Assembly: GCA_039111635.1 (NCBI GenBank)
Contig: JBCAQO010000014.1
Span: 2,108,001 to 2,172,000 of the forward strand
Direction: 5' to 3'
Length of the DNA: 64,000 nucleotides
Source of the DNA: Heterobasidion occidentale
Lineage: Eukaryota; Basidiomycota; Agaricomycetes; Russulales; Bondarzewiaceae
Made by a program: the position numbers and the translations under genes. This document shows, piece by piece, positions 1 to 12,018 of the stretch (its first letter is position 1; every line of letters begins with the position of its first letter). The notes under the pieces were generated by a model. That model had not been told where the DNA came from and searched no databases. It saw only the letters and a list, made by a program, of their open reading frames with translations.

Positions 1-3000
1 AAGGTGAAATAGCGTGTACGCACTTGTGAACGACATGCAGGGCAGTTATTCCGACCAGTTTGGAGCCATCGATCCACACAGGTCTTGTGGAATAAGTGTC
101 GACATGTCATGAGTCGGAGATCCTCTTCAGGCGCATACTCCTCCAGACAGATCAGACACTGCGCACGCACACACGAGGTAAGCACTCAAAACACTGCAGA
201 GTTACAGAACGAAGTCTAACTCACCCGCTCTACACAATTCGACGCAACGCGGCCGTCCTTCTCGTACTGCTCCAAGTCTGACGGACGGATGACCTCGAGG
301 CCCGACTTCGCGATGTCTTCCCTTGTCGCAGTCGGCGGCTTGACCTGGCCCAACATCTCCGCGAGCTCCCACAGCGCCTCAAAAGAGTCGAGCGGATCGT
401 TGCCCGTCACCAAGTGATGATTTGGTGGGTAATAGCCTGCATACATTCAGATTCACTCCAAGACATCGCGACGAGAAAAAACACATACCACCGATCACAT
501 AGATGAAGAACGTCGTCGAGCCAGTTTCGCCAGCCTGTGGCCCGTTCGCCGCCTCCCCCCGCCTCCCGGGCCGCAGCCCTCGGAACGCATCTGCCGCCCG
601 CGAACGCCACGGGCGGCCTCTCGGAGCGCCACCCACGCTCCGCTCATCGTCCCCGTACTCCGAATCAACGCCACCGTCGTCACCGGCGCTATCACCATCG
701 GGCGCGTCGCCATGCAGATAAGCGTTCTGGTCGGGCGCATTGCGCCCGATGACTGACTGCAGGCCAACGAGAATGACGGGGACGATCATGTTTTCGCCTG
801 CAGGAGGCGCGTCGCTACTTGCACTGGCAGGAGTGTCGGTACCAGAGGGTGTCGGCATCCCCGAGGGCACGCCATCCGAGTCAAGTGCGGCAGACGTCGG
901 CGGCAGCAGTCCGTGACCCTGAGCATTAGGCGCGTGCTGAGGTGGGAAGCGATACAACCTCCACCAGTTTATGCCGCCGCCCGGACGACGCTCCGATCCG
1001 GAAGCAGTCCGAGAATGGGGAACCTGAGGGAGAACCTGGGGAGCTGCGCTCGCCGCACTAGACTGAGGTTCGTGGTCGGCCGAAGACGCGGATGTCCTGT
1101 CCTCATCATCAGAATCCGAGTCCGACGAGTCCTCGCGCGTTGTTGGTCCATCGACCTCTGCATCATCTGCGTCGAGACGCTGGTTACCCTCACCTGTGGG
1201 GTCTGCCGCGTGTTCGGGCTGCGCTCTATGTTCATCAGCGAGATTATTGGACGCCGTAGGCCAAGGCAACAAGTCAGAATGTCCTTCGTCAGCAGTCGGC
1301 TGAGGAGCAGTACCAGGATCAGATGTTGTTTGGGACGGTGCCTCGGCCTCCTGCTGGACGACATCCTCAGATAACGTCCGCCTGAGGTCAACTTGCAGAT
1401 CCATGAGGAATCGCTCAAAACTATCTTCTGGAGGTAAATCGTCGGTAGAGGACGATTGGCTGCCCGCTTCCTGATTCGCATTTGAACCATCTGCGTTATT
1501 GTGATCGAGCCTCATGCCCAAGTTGAACGCCCTCGCCACTTCCGCCAACAGCTGTGCCCTGGGATCCGCTGCATTGTCTGCGGGAGAATTCGCAGATCCA
1601 CTGCCAGGAATGTTCCGCCCAGTGAGGAGACCGATTCGATCGCGCAGGCTGTCCCAGGCGCCACGCATCCTCTCTCGGCCAGATGGAGGCTGTGCACCCA
1701 TGCTGCCGAAAGACCCTAGACCCGCAGTGGGCGTAGGGGAAGTTGGTCGATTGGCAGCTAAATCAGATTCTGGGGCTGTGGAATTTGAGGGCTGTAGGTT
1801 GGTCGCGCCAGGAAGGGCTAGCCCAGATGAGAAAAGGGGGTCCGAGGATCCTGTGACCAAGGAAGCTGCTGTTGCCGCTGTTGCAACACTGCAAGATGCA
1901 TTATTAGATTGTTATCCAACGGTGTGACTGGACCAAAGTGAACATACCTGAGTAGGGTGCCAAGGACATCGATACTGGTAGACGAAAGAGGGGCAGGTCG
2001 GGGTGGCGCCTGCGGTTCAGCGGAGGTCCGCGCCGAAAGGTTGTCCCCCATAGGCGAGGACGCTGCGTGAACGTCCTCGCTCGTGGCACTGGACTCGTTT
2101 TGAGGGGAGTCAGATTCACTGTTTCCTCGTTCAGAGACCTCAGAATGTGATTGGGTGTCTGGAGAGATGTAGGACGTTGGGCGCGAGCGGATTGGTCGGG
2201 AGATCAAAGAGGACAGCCTGTTGCGTCCGACGTTCCTGCCTAATGCGGGGACTGACGACGAGCGCCTAGCATGAGGAGCGGGGGGCTGATTGGATTGGTT
2301 GGCCGCGGCGACGTCGCTTGTGTGTACGACGCCCTGCACGACGACCAGGGTGCCAGCGGGCGGGAAGTGACGTCCAGGGCCTCGCATGAGTCCTTCACCA
2401 GAAGGAACAAGCTGCGGTCCTGTAAGTGGAGTCTCGACCGGTGGCTGAGGCGGCTCGTCTATCGAGAACGGGTGGAAGTCTTCCTCATCCGTCGATTGCT
2501 CTGAATGTGCATCACTTCCAGAGTCGGCTTCCAATTGTGCGAGCTCTGCTTGCTGCGGGGAGGCAATGCGGGCCGTCGATGGTTCATTGTGGGGAGCTGC
2601 AGAGTCGTCGATGAGGGAGTGTGCACCTGGCTCAGAGGAAGGCGTCGGCTCAACCGCCGGCGGCTCGCTCGCCCTTTCTGCACCCTTGCCAGTCAACGCA
2701 CTCCCGGAAGCTCCCTCAACATCTCGCTGCCCGAATTCATTGAGAGACTCCACCGGCCCCTCATGTGTCTCCGTCGGCGCTTTACTCCATCGCTTCGATA
2801 TTCGCAATCCTCGTCGCCCCGCTGAAGGACGACTACCACGGTCGGTGATATTTGATGTGAGAGTGTCTATCCGGTTGCGCACGGAGCCGGACAACGACCT
2901 GGACTTGCCTGTGATGGATCCCATAATGCTCTTGCGCTTTGAGCGCTTTGAAGAGTCGGAGGCATCAGCAGACATTTGGGGGTCGAGGGAGGAACGGGGA

Positions 3001-3119
3001 TGCCGGTCGGAGCCAGACATAACGTCGCCATCAGACCGACTATCATTTGGCTGCGATACTGCGATATTTTCGGGTGGTGCGGGGGCTGGGGGAGACAGTC
3101 GTGAGGTGCGTTGGCCCAT
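1..3119 (-). CDS. RING-H2 finger protein, probable E3 ubiquitin ligase (3' end beyond window)
   Basis: Exons 3119-1948, 1888-489, 436-225 and 158 to the window edge keep one frame across GT-AG introns of 59, 52 and 66 bases. The ATG at 3119 gives MGQRTS, which fits the N-myristoylation pattern (Gly2, Ser6), so membrane anchoring is possible. About 900 residues of low-complexity Ser/Pro/acidic sequence follow, then a conserved stretch (YYPPNHHLVTG, with DSFEALWELAEMLGQVKPP). The last exon holds a C3H2C3 RING: CLICLEEY, MTCRHLFHKTCVDRWL, NNCPACRS. RING-H2 domains recruit ubiquitin-conjugating enzymes, so a ligase role is a family-level inference; the substrate is unknown. The reading frame is still open at base 1. 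The RING call is secure; the full length is not. Confidence 0.85.
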
Positions 3120-3780
3120 TCTCTAGCAAGCTGGGGAGATGCGAGATGGGTGCGACCCTGCGCAGTGAAGAGGCTGATGTGAGGAGAAAGGCGGTACTAA
3201 TAGACAGATGATGTATTATAGAGCTCGTCGAGGAACACGATGGCCTCGCTGGTGCGAGCAAGAAGAAGAAGAGGGAAGGAAAGATGGGGGTGTGGGATGG
3301 ATGGTGGGGGTCGTTGTACAAGGAGTGAATGGCGACTCGACGCCACCGCGCCTGCTTATGTTACGCCATCGTCACTCAGCCCGCCTTTCCGAGCACGCTC
3401 GCCGTTCCGTCCGCCGTTCATTTCCCCACAATAAACAACGTCCTGATTTATCTCCCGAGCCAATCACCCAACATTGACAGCCTCGTCCCTCGATTTACGT
3501 GGCACAACAGCTGTTCCCCAGCACCAGCGCAGCCTCACCACTGCAGCGCAGATCAGCTTCTTGACTCGTGCACGCAGGCGCCCGAGTGCGAATGCGCCCA
3601 ACAGACAGAATTAGAACCTGGCCCGGATGTTTCGAACCGAATACACCCAGGAGAGCTGGACCACAAAGAAATACCATCGGACTCAAGACCCTGATATAGC
3701 TGGATAAGGTTCGATGGGCTATCTGAGGCATCGATGCACCGATTCAATACCTACATTCAGCTGTGCCTCGTCATCGTCTA
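3120..3780. other. Intergenic: promoter region of the RING gene
   Basis: Open frames here are short and show no recognisable domain. The stretch lies between the RING gene start and the FIST gene stop, both on minus, so it should hold the RING promoter and the FIST terminator. I see nothing else. Confidence 0.5.
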
Positions 3781-5296
3781 TCACCAAGTCAGGGTAGTCA
3801 GACCGCCCCCTACTGTGCACCTCCACGTCGCTCTCTCGTCCACCCGATTCAAGATAAACCCGTTCTCACTCGATGCTAAGAACGTGTTCTCGAATACCTT
3901 AATAGCTTGTCCTTTTGTCTGCGTCAATCGATCCGGAGCCACATCGCTTAGCGAAGTCAGGAACGTAAGCGTTTGACGCTGAGGGTTCCCTTCTAATAGG
4001 GATCGTGGCAGCTCGGTGGAGGCGCCCACAGAACGGTGGCAAAGCTTTCCAAGAGATGGGATTGAGATATGTGGGATCTAGCTCTGGAGGCGACTTACCT
4101 GCACCGAAGTACCCTCAACTGGGGCTGCGTCAGATTCAAGGGACATTGTGCCCCGTTTCGGGTCTCCTGACATGATTCTGTAGACCTGGGTCGGCTACAA
4201 AACCCTTGTGAGACACATCTCTCAACACAATATAGAAACATATCCGTACTTGATCTTCGCGAATGACGCTGAGACAGAAGTCATCAATCTTCGCTGCTTC
4301 GCTATCTATCCCACTCTTCTGTATAGCAGTGAGCAACAGCTGTGAAGGATTACCGCAGTCCAATTCGTGGACCAAATTTCCTTCTGATCTGACAATCCTT
4401 TCATCGCCTAAACAGCGTACAGATCAAAAAGACTGCGTACCTAGTGACTGTCAACACAGGGGTAATAGCTTTTAAGCCCGGAAAGGCGCTGACTACTGTG
4501 GGTCTGATAGGCGAGGTGAGCGCCAGCCCCACCGCGCCAGTGGAATACACCAATTGATCGTGGAGAAGAGTGAACGGCCTTCCAGTAACGAAAGGCGTTG
4601 AGGCGGCGATCAGGCCTACCTTGTGATCACAAACACAGACACGTTATTCCACAAGTTATGTTGCAGAGACCAGCACACTCAGCCTAACTGACTTTCGTGG
4701 CATTCGTAAACGCGCTCAAGGCATTGTTGAGCCCTTCTGGATGATTATCTGTCAACGTGATCACAGTATGTACATCGCTGGGGCTATGAGTGGGGGCTAT
4801 GAGCGGCGCGAGGGCGAACGAGCAGACGAACTTCGCACCTAACAGCCCTAAGTTCCAGGGGGAGGTCATCGCTCTGCACGCTCCGACTCCAAACGTCCTC
4901 CCAATCCACCATGTCTTCTAGGCCTCTGAAGTCGGCCGGACGGCTATCCCCTTTCTTCCTCATCGCGTGCCATCTCCCCACCTGCGTGTCTGCGCGTCCC
5001 GGAATATCGCTCCTAAACGGTACACACGTTTCCTTGTCGAAAAAAGCGAGCGAACATGCGATATAGTCCCCTGTCGAAGGCGGCGATGTTGGGAGCGGCG
5101 CGGAGATGCATCCTATGTTTTCGTGAGAGGAAAGACTTGTCAGCGTCGAGATGAGTAATTCTAAGGACGGGATGGGTGTGTTAGATGAAAGTGTGAAAAG
5201 AAGAGGATGTTTGGAGAGGGGTTTCGGAATGTTGAAGAGGTGGGACAGAATTGCGGATGGAGAGCGAGCAAGGACGGTGCTGGCATGGAGTATCAT
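3781..5296 (-). CDS. FIST-domain protein
   Basis: Six exons (5296-4839, 4777-4693, 4619-4441, 4397-4250, 4185-4099, 4044-3781) sum to 1221 bases, 406 residues, with consistent phases. The start MILHASTVLARSPSAIL is preferred over an upstream start in the same frame because it matches the usual N-terminus of basidiomycete FIST proteins. Recognisable stretches are IGCISAPLP, the DVPGR-like SDIPGRADTQVGRWH, VITLTDNHPEGLNNAL, TGAVGLALT, VHELDCGNPSQLLLTAI, VYRIMSGDPKRGTMSLES, and the C-terminal VFENTFLASSENGFIL. FIST domains are thought to be sensory, probably binding small ligands; the ligand and role in fungi are unknown. The fourth exon's acceptor (intron of only 43 bases) is the weakest junction. 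No lesion was seen. Confidence 0.8.
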
Positions 5297-5489
5297 GGCA
5301 AGATGTTGGGAGAACGTGAAGGGAAGGGGATGCGGCAGACCCCGCGATTGTTTAACCAAAATTCACAACTCATGCGCGTATAGTATACATTGAATGTGAT
5401 AGATAGGACGACACAGACGAAATCATGAGGGTCATGAAAATCCGTCATACGAGCTCAAAAAAACTACAGAGATGAAAGATCTGACCTTA

Positions 5490-6117
5490 CTACGAGAACC
5501 ACCCCTTTGGTTTGTATTCCTCTGCATCTTTCACCTCCCCGTCTCTCTTCTGCCTCAGAGCCTCCAGAATAGCGCTCACGCCCTCAACGTTCCCGACACT
5601 CGCCCGTCCGCCATCCCAGTCTACGACAATCGGCCACTGGATGACATTAGGATTGTGACTTGCGAGACGGACGAGGGCTTCGGCGTTATGTGGGCGATCA
5701 GGGAGCGCTGGAGTAGACGGGTGGGAAGAGAGAAGCCTCGCGATGTGGTGAGGATCAGAAGAGTCGCCGACCGAAGGCAAATAGGAGAGGATGGTCTTCA
5801 CTTGGTCTGCAGTCGGCGGTGTGTTCTCGATCACTTCGAGGTTGAACCGCAGCGGTGGTGCAGAGGGTTTTCCAGGAGGATACGGAGAAGAGAGAGCGGA
5901 TTGTAAGATTGCTAGGGCTCTGTTGGACGGAGGAGAGGAAGGATTATGACTGTGAAGTGGTAAGTACGCTGCTGTGGAGGAGTACCTGTGGACAACGTTC
6001 GGGACTCACAAGATGGAGATCTGAGGCTGTCAAAAGTCATGATGCATGAGCAGCCTTTGGAAGTAGATACCGGTAACGAGATGCACTCACAATTGCCCTC
6101 TTGAAAGAAGAGAACAT
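5490..6117 (-). CDS. FMP46: Fmp46-like mitochondrial thioredoxin-fold protein (DUF1687)
   Basis: Exons 6117-6091, 6026-6010 (17 bases) and 5949-5490 sum to 504 bases, 167 residues. The assembled N-terminus reads MFSSFKRAI, PQISIF, HNPSSPPSNRALAILQ, a thioredoxin-like first strand with the HNP-SPPS loop of the DUF1687/Fmp46 family. The conserved C-terminal half includes TADQVKTILSYLP, NPNVIQWPIVVDWDGGRA and VEGVSAILEALRQKRDGE. Yeast Fmp46 is a putative mitochondrial redox protein of unknown substrate. The basic, aliphatic N-terminus would suit mitochondrial import. The upstream DJ-1 gene is on the same strand, but transcripts are probably separate, with 336 bases between them. Confidence 0.8.
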
Positions 6118-6453
6118 CGCGGTTAGCAATGAAGCCGTTGACCTCGAGAAGGCGGGCCGGTCGGTGCCGACGCGACTCCACTTGCCTCTGTTGAGCTCTG
6201 TTGCCTGAATTCCGCAATCCTCTTCCTGATCCAATGTCAAACAATCGTTCACAAAGGCGACGGGAGTCGCTGGTGATTGGCGATTGGAGAGGTGTGGTGC
6301 AGAAATGAACGGTCTCGGGCCAATTCGCGTTTCGTGGACCATGCTAGCGCCTGTAATCTTTCACTGGACGCCAGCTCGCCAAGGGTTGTGAAAATGAGAT
6401 GCGTGAATCCCTATTTTCTGACTATCTACGAGATCATGCGCGATCATACACGC
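6118..6453. other. Intergenic: Fmp46 promoter and DJ-1 gene 3' flank
   Basis: No reading frame with recognisable similarity. It should carry the Fmp46 promoter and the end of the DJ-1 transcript. Confidence 0.5.
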
Positions 6454-7256
6454 TCAAACCAGACCGTACTTTGTAGCGAACGGGTCCGTCAGAGGATCTT
6501 CCGACGGAATGTACTCCAACACCATCGCTGCCTTGTCCGCGACCTCAGTCCCATACACTTCCTTGACGAACGCGTAACTAAGATCCAACCCGGCAGTGAG
6601 ACCGCTGCTCGTCCAAATGTTTCCGTCGTTCATGAAGCGGGCTTTCGGTATCCAGGACACGTTGGTTCCTTGAGCAGATACCTATTCCGCATAGGTCAGC
6701 TACAAGCCGTTTTTCGAATTAGGAGAGCGATGACTCACCCAAGACCAGAAGACCTTAGTTCCTGCAGCCCGCTTATTGTCGAGCAGTCCTGAGGCTGCAA
6801 TAATAGCACCACCGGTGCATATTCCCACTAGGTGCTTCAAGGTCTGCAAGGACAAGGGACAAAGCCGCTCAGACTCTGTAGACGATCCGATATCAAGGAG
6901 CAACTCACAGGGTATCGTGCCTTTAAAAACTTCGTCACTCTTTCGTTTGATATCACTTCATCTGACGCCGTTCCTCCAGGAACAACAATGACATCCACAT
7001 CGGGAGCATTGTCGAGGGAAAAATCGGCCACCATCCTTTGCTCGCCGCCCAAGAAGGCAGGCTTTATCTTTGCGATATAGCTCTGGGCGACTTTCGTAGA
7101 CACCACGTTGGACGGCTCCGTGCTGATGAGATAGATCTTGAGGGGGATGTCGAGGGAGATAACGTTGAGAAACTCGACGAGAGTGTAGATGTCTAGGATG
7201 GACATGCCCTCGTAGAGGAGCACACCGTAGACAAGAGGAAGGTTGGTGGTTGACAT
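6454..7256 (-). CDS. DJ-1/PfpI (ThiJ) family protein, isonitrile hydratase-like
   Basis: Exons 7256-6909, 6843-6739 and 6681-6454 all break between codons and give 226 residues. Key stretches are VYGVLLYEGMSILDI at the N-terminus, DVIVVPGG, the nucleophile-elbow motif LVGICTGGAIIAASGLL (Cys just after the first intron), TKVFWSWV, and WTSSGLTAGLDLSYAFV near the C-terminus. The CTGG and SSGLTAG signatures are those of the PfpI branch that includes isonitrile hydratases. The chemistry could be isocyanide hydration, glyoxalase-like or another Cys-based reaction; sequence alone does not decide. There is no signal peptide, so it is probably cytosolic. Confidence 0.85.
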
Positions 7257-9365
7257 TTCGATTTAGAAGACACTGACAATAAGCGATTCAAGATGGAGGA
7301 CAGGGGACAGAATTGTCTAGTTTATATGGTGGACACGCTAAGCGCCCAACAATGCCGCATGCCGGCGGCAGTGTTCAATTCTGCGTACGCGTTCTTTCGG
7401 CAGTCAGGCTCTTGGCTTAAACTCACCAAGCGTCAGTTCAAACAACTCCGCACATGTATAATATGATTGCGGGGCCATGCAATGCTTGTAATTTCAGTGT
7501 TTCACCGCACTTCTGGTTTCACGACACGACAACGCTCAACTTTGTAAGTCGTCCATCGAGGTACGGCTGACCACATTTAAGTACAATATCCTACAATTTG
7601 CTCTCATCATCAAAACACTAATAAGTTACTGTTATTCGAACCTCTGGATTCAGGTCAATTGATGATATTTCACCATATACGACTGCAGCTAAGCCAAGCG
7701 CCTATGAGGATATATCAAGGTTATCCTTTGGCACAAGTACTCGACCAACCTAAACAACCTACATTGGGACGGTCGAAAGCTCCCATCCCTGTCTCTCTTG
7801 ACATAGGTTTGAATGTACTGGAATTGGTGGACCATCCATACGTGGTTACTTCCTCAAGGTGATGCTCCATAAGCATTGCGACCCTAGCGATTTCTCATGC
7901 CCACCAAGATACAAGCTAGCTTTTGCAATTCATCGGCGACATCTTCGAATCGCCGAGGTACTTTTTACAGACCATTCTAATTAAAATGATATGGCTTGAT
8001 GGCATGAACCTACACTGCACGCTTACAGGGACATTGCTAGGTGACATCATGTTTGTTCGCGTCCTCGGGCGAGTTCATTTTTGTCTATCCTGCTCAAGTC
8101 GTCAAAGATTGAATCGAGTGGAAAAGTGCAGTAATCGATCCGATCTCCCAGTGATGCCGTGTTCGAGCTGTAGGTGGCAATTATGTCTAGTCGCTTTTCT
8201 GGTTCTCTGACTTACAATCTCTCTTGGTGGTAGTATGGACTTCAATATGTTCAATGTTGAAACACAAGCACTGCTGGCACATCTCGAGGCGAATTGTTGA
8301 TCAAAATTCCAGATCAGGCTTACAAGTTTCCGCAGAGCCTCAGGCTTCGTGAGCGCCGAGACGATTTCGTGGCTCGTTTAAACGCTCAGCGCAAATAGCA
8401 GGCCGGCTTTGTCACCATTCAACGACATCAATCGACTCATGTAATCCCTCCAGCCCGCCGTTATGTCTCTGGTATATGGATATAAGATCGTACAAGACAG
8501 TGGCCTGTTCATGGGACAGGCGAACAAGATAAAGAGTAGATCATTGACAGCAGTGTTACAACCGACGGCTTCTCTGATAAAGCCGCTCCCACCACTCCAC
8601 TACTTACCATCTTCGGTACCGGTAATGCCGTTCAAGACGAAGAGAGACGAGTGACTCAATCCGTGAGATGGTTTATACCCCATTAAGATTCATCAGGCAA
8701 GTGCTCCTCGTTTCTATCTCATCAGGATCTTGCTCTTTTCGATTCAATTTGATATTTCACAACGTGCAGAAAAAGATGATGACGAGACATATCAAAGTTG
8801 TTTGTAGATGAGTCGACATAACTTCTATATAATTACCAAGCAAGCATGGTGTCCAATGAGATCACTCGGGCATGAAGCGGATTATTCGGCGCATTTTCTC
8901 ATGAACTTGCTTCAAGTTACTGACGGCTTGAAGTTGGGTCGGATTCGCCTCTCATTGTGCGTGGGGTGATTTTTTTAAGTGTTTTGGTTCCAGTACGTCG
9001 TATCGTCCACTCAACGTCCTTTCTCCTGCTTATCGAGGCTCTACTTATCGGGGCACTGGACCTGCAAATATAGCACAGTGTCATCTTCCTTTCAATGGAA
9101 GACATATATGTGGCTCTGTGTGAGGTAACATTTATGACGTGTTGATGGACTTACAGGGTGAGTGATATGTATCCCAAAAGTATCCCAAATCGACGTGGAT
9201 CCTCAGCTCCAATAGAACACTCGCGTGGAGCAGAAGGTGTACTTAAACCTACGAGGGGCCCCGTTACACAGCCCTTTCATCGTCGGGTTTTCCTCATTGT
9301 CTACCAACTTGTGGACGTCCGACTTCGACTTTGTATATTCCCCTCGAACCTCTCTCGCAGGAAAA
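7257..9365. other. Intergenic, AT-richer; upstream region of P450-1
   Basis: About 2.1 kb with only short, unrecognisable open frames. Its right end holds the upstream element shared with other P450 copies. The rest shows no repeat, tRNA or domain that I can support. Confidence 0.5.
8955..9105 (-). repeat. Upstream element shared by P450 copies (copy at P450-1)
   Basis: Read away from the P450, this block contains TTTGCAGGTC, CCCGATAAG and GTTGAGTGGACGATACGA. It matches blocks near 14.5, 22.1 and 45.2 kb, each 210-410 bases upstream of a P450 start. In that direction it looks like a splice acceptor followed by a short open exon (residues like SRRKDVEWTIR), so it may be the remnant of a divergent gene rather than a promoter motif. 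Confidence 0.55.
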
Positions 9366-11547
9366 ATGCTGGAGATAGTCGAGAATCCAATCCTCTTTGC
9401 AGCACTTGCCTGTCTCTGCGTATCCTTATTTATCTTTCACAACTCTCGTCTGTCGATCCCGCCTGGTCCACATCCCCTGCCTTTCCTCGGAAATATCCTT
9501 TCCATTCCATCCCGCAAACCATGGGAAACATATGATGCGTGGGCTCGCGAGTATAAAAGCAAGGATCCGCCCTTCCTTTGATCTAAACGCCGCTGACACT
9601 GTATCTCATCCTTGTCCGTGCATAGCCGACATAGTGTCTGTCCACACGCTTGGTCACCTTACCCTTGTCGTCAACACTATCGAAGCAGCCAAGGACATGT
9701 TTGAACGCCACTCGGCCGTTTACTCTGACCGCCCTCAAATACCTATGATCGACTTGTGCGTACAAAATCATCTCATTTTCTGTGTATGTGATTATAGCGA
9801 AATAGCCAGGATGGAATGGGACTTCAACCCTGCGTTCATGCCCTATTCGGATGGATGGCGCATGAAGCGCAAGATGCTTCACCATTTTCTCCACTCCGGA
9901 GCCGCAGGGCAGTACCGTCCGCTGCAAAAGAAGTGCGCGATCAAGCTCATGAAGTTATTGCACATGGATCCCGAACGTTTTGCGGCCCACGTGAAATAGT
10001 GAGCATTGCACCACTTTTCGTTAATCATATGTTGATGCCTTTGGAATGGGGGCCGACTAGTTTTGCAGGGTCCATCGCGATGTCAATGGCTTACGCGCAC
10101 GACATAGCTCAGTCAGAAGATCGATATGTGGACATCGCGGAGAGAGCATTCGAAATGCTGTCAGGTGCCATGTTTCCGGGCGCAGCAATGGTCAATGCGC
10201 TTCCGATATGTGCGTGATCATTGTCTGACCTTGCCCGCGCTCTTCCTGAGGATGCGGAAATGCAGTGAAACATCTCCCGAAATGGTTTCCGGGTGCAGGA
10301 TTCAAGACGTACGCAGAGAAGTGTGCTTTGTTGACACGGGAAATGAGGTACCTCCCCTTCGAGGCTGTGAAACGGAGCATGGTGAGGCATCATGAATGCA
10401 CAATCATCTAGACTATACAACCTTACCACTTGTTAAAAGTTTGATGGCACAGCTCGACCTTCGATGACAGCGAGCTTGCTGGAGATGCATGAAGCAAAGG
10501 GAGGCGATGAAGCTGAAGCGATCGCTATCATGGATGCCGCAGCACTGGCATACGCCGGTAAGTCGCGAACACTATTGATGTCAATGGCCATCGTGATAAG
10601 CTATCTACTTTGTGTAGGCGGAACAGACACGGTTGGTCTTACACTCATCACTACTGATATCATCGACATTGATATTCATTCTTTCTAGACTGTGTCATCA
10701 GTCAATTTTGCAATCTTAGCACTCGTCCTTCACCCTGAGGTGCAGCGTCGTGCGCAGGCTGAGATCGATAGCGTTGTCGGTCGCGAGCGTCTTCCAGATT
10801 TTGAAGACCCACTTCCATACATCGAGGCTGTATGCCGTGAAATCTCGCGCTGGGGGATCGTTGTACCTCTAGGCGTAGCGCGTACTGCTTACAGGGATGA
10901 CGTGTACAGAAGTTGGAACATTTCGAAAGGTTTGGCAGACTAATCTCCCCATCCCCTTGTGAGCTTTCCGCACTGACTGTGGAGATTTCCAGGGACAGAG
11001 ATATTCGTCAACACATGGTGGGTCAATCGTCAAGTTCTTGCTTTGGTACTTGATATTGTCCCCTCAGGGCTATGTTACATGATCCCGTGAAATATCCCGA
11101 TCCAGAGTCGTTCAAGCCGGAAAGGTTCTTCAGAGATGATGGAACATTGAATGACGACAAAGTGCAAGCTGCATTTGGATTTGGCAGACGGTTAGTAGGC
11201 TATGTCACATCGTCAGTGCTTGCTGTGAAGGAAGACAGATTGATGTCGCAATTCGTCAGGGTGTGCCCGGGACAACACCTCGCCAGAGCATCGATCTGGA
11301 TAATGGTTGCGTGCACATTAGCGTTATTCGATATTGAGCCCGCGAAGGATGAAGCAGGAAACGAGATTCCTATCCACTATGATTTTACCGATGGCCTTGT
11401 CAGGTGGGTGTCCTGTGCTACTCTCAAATGAATTCGTTTTTCCGGCCAATGCCCTGATGGAGAATATCCTACAGTCATCCGTTGCCTTTCAAGTGTTTCA
11501 TACGTCCGAGGGACAAGGAAGCTGAGGAATTAATCCAGGAGCTCTGA
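9366..11547 (+). CDS. Cytochrome P450 (P450-1), intact, 12 exons
   Basis: A haem-thiolate monooxygenase resembling the fungal O-methylsterigmatocystin-oxidoreductase type; the substrate is unknown. Exons: 9366-9558, 9626-9755, 9810-9998, 10061-10209, 10266-10381, 10440-10557, 10618-10631, 10689-10929, 10993-11017, 11068-11190, 11260-11403, 11475-11547; 1515 bases, 504 residues. The N-terminal hydrophobic helix (about residues 4-20) is followed by the hinge SIPPGPHPLP, fitting endoplasmic-reticulum anchoring. The I-helix is AGGTDTT (about 298-304, partly from a 14-base micro-exon), ExxR is E354-R357, PERF is 409-412, and the haem motif is FGFGRRVCPGQ with Cys435. Intron 1 starts with GC rather than GT. 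The middle and 3' thirds look converted (see findings). Confidence 0.9.
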
Positions 11548-12018
11548 GTATCTGATGTTCGGGTATGGTTGTAAGATGTCTAGTATCGAACCAGAGCGCC
11601 CCGTCTCCAGAATGTGACCTTAAATATGCCTTGCGATAGCCTCCGGCAAATCTTTGACCATCATGAGGGAGTCGGAAAACTCTTGAGCCCAATCATGCTT
11701 TCTGCACCTCCCACACTCGCCCCCCACGCACGAAAGCAGAACGTTCACTGACATGATTGTGTTGCACAGCAAGAAGTGGCTATGGCATTGTCCGATGCGG
11801 TTGTTTGCCTTCCGTCCTAGAACGCTGTGTATAACTCTAAAGCTATTTTGCTGAAGCATGATGTAGATTAAGTACAAGTGTTTTCCCTGCTCATGGAAGA
11901 GTTCGGCAAAGGGCATTGCAAGGAATCAGTCCATTGATCGAAGACTTTCACTCCATCATGATATTTCGGAGAACGCAAGGATAGACATGTGTATCTTACA
12001 ACCACGCGCATATACTGC
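11548..12018. other. Intergenic between convergent P450-1 and P450-2
   Basis: A 471-base spacer with both transcript ends facing inwards. No coding signal is recognised. Confidence 0.5.
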
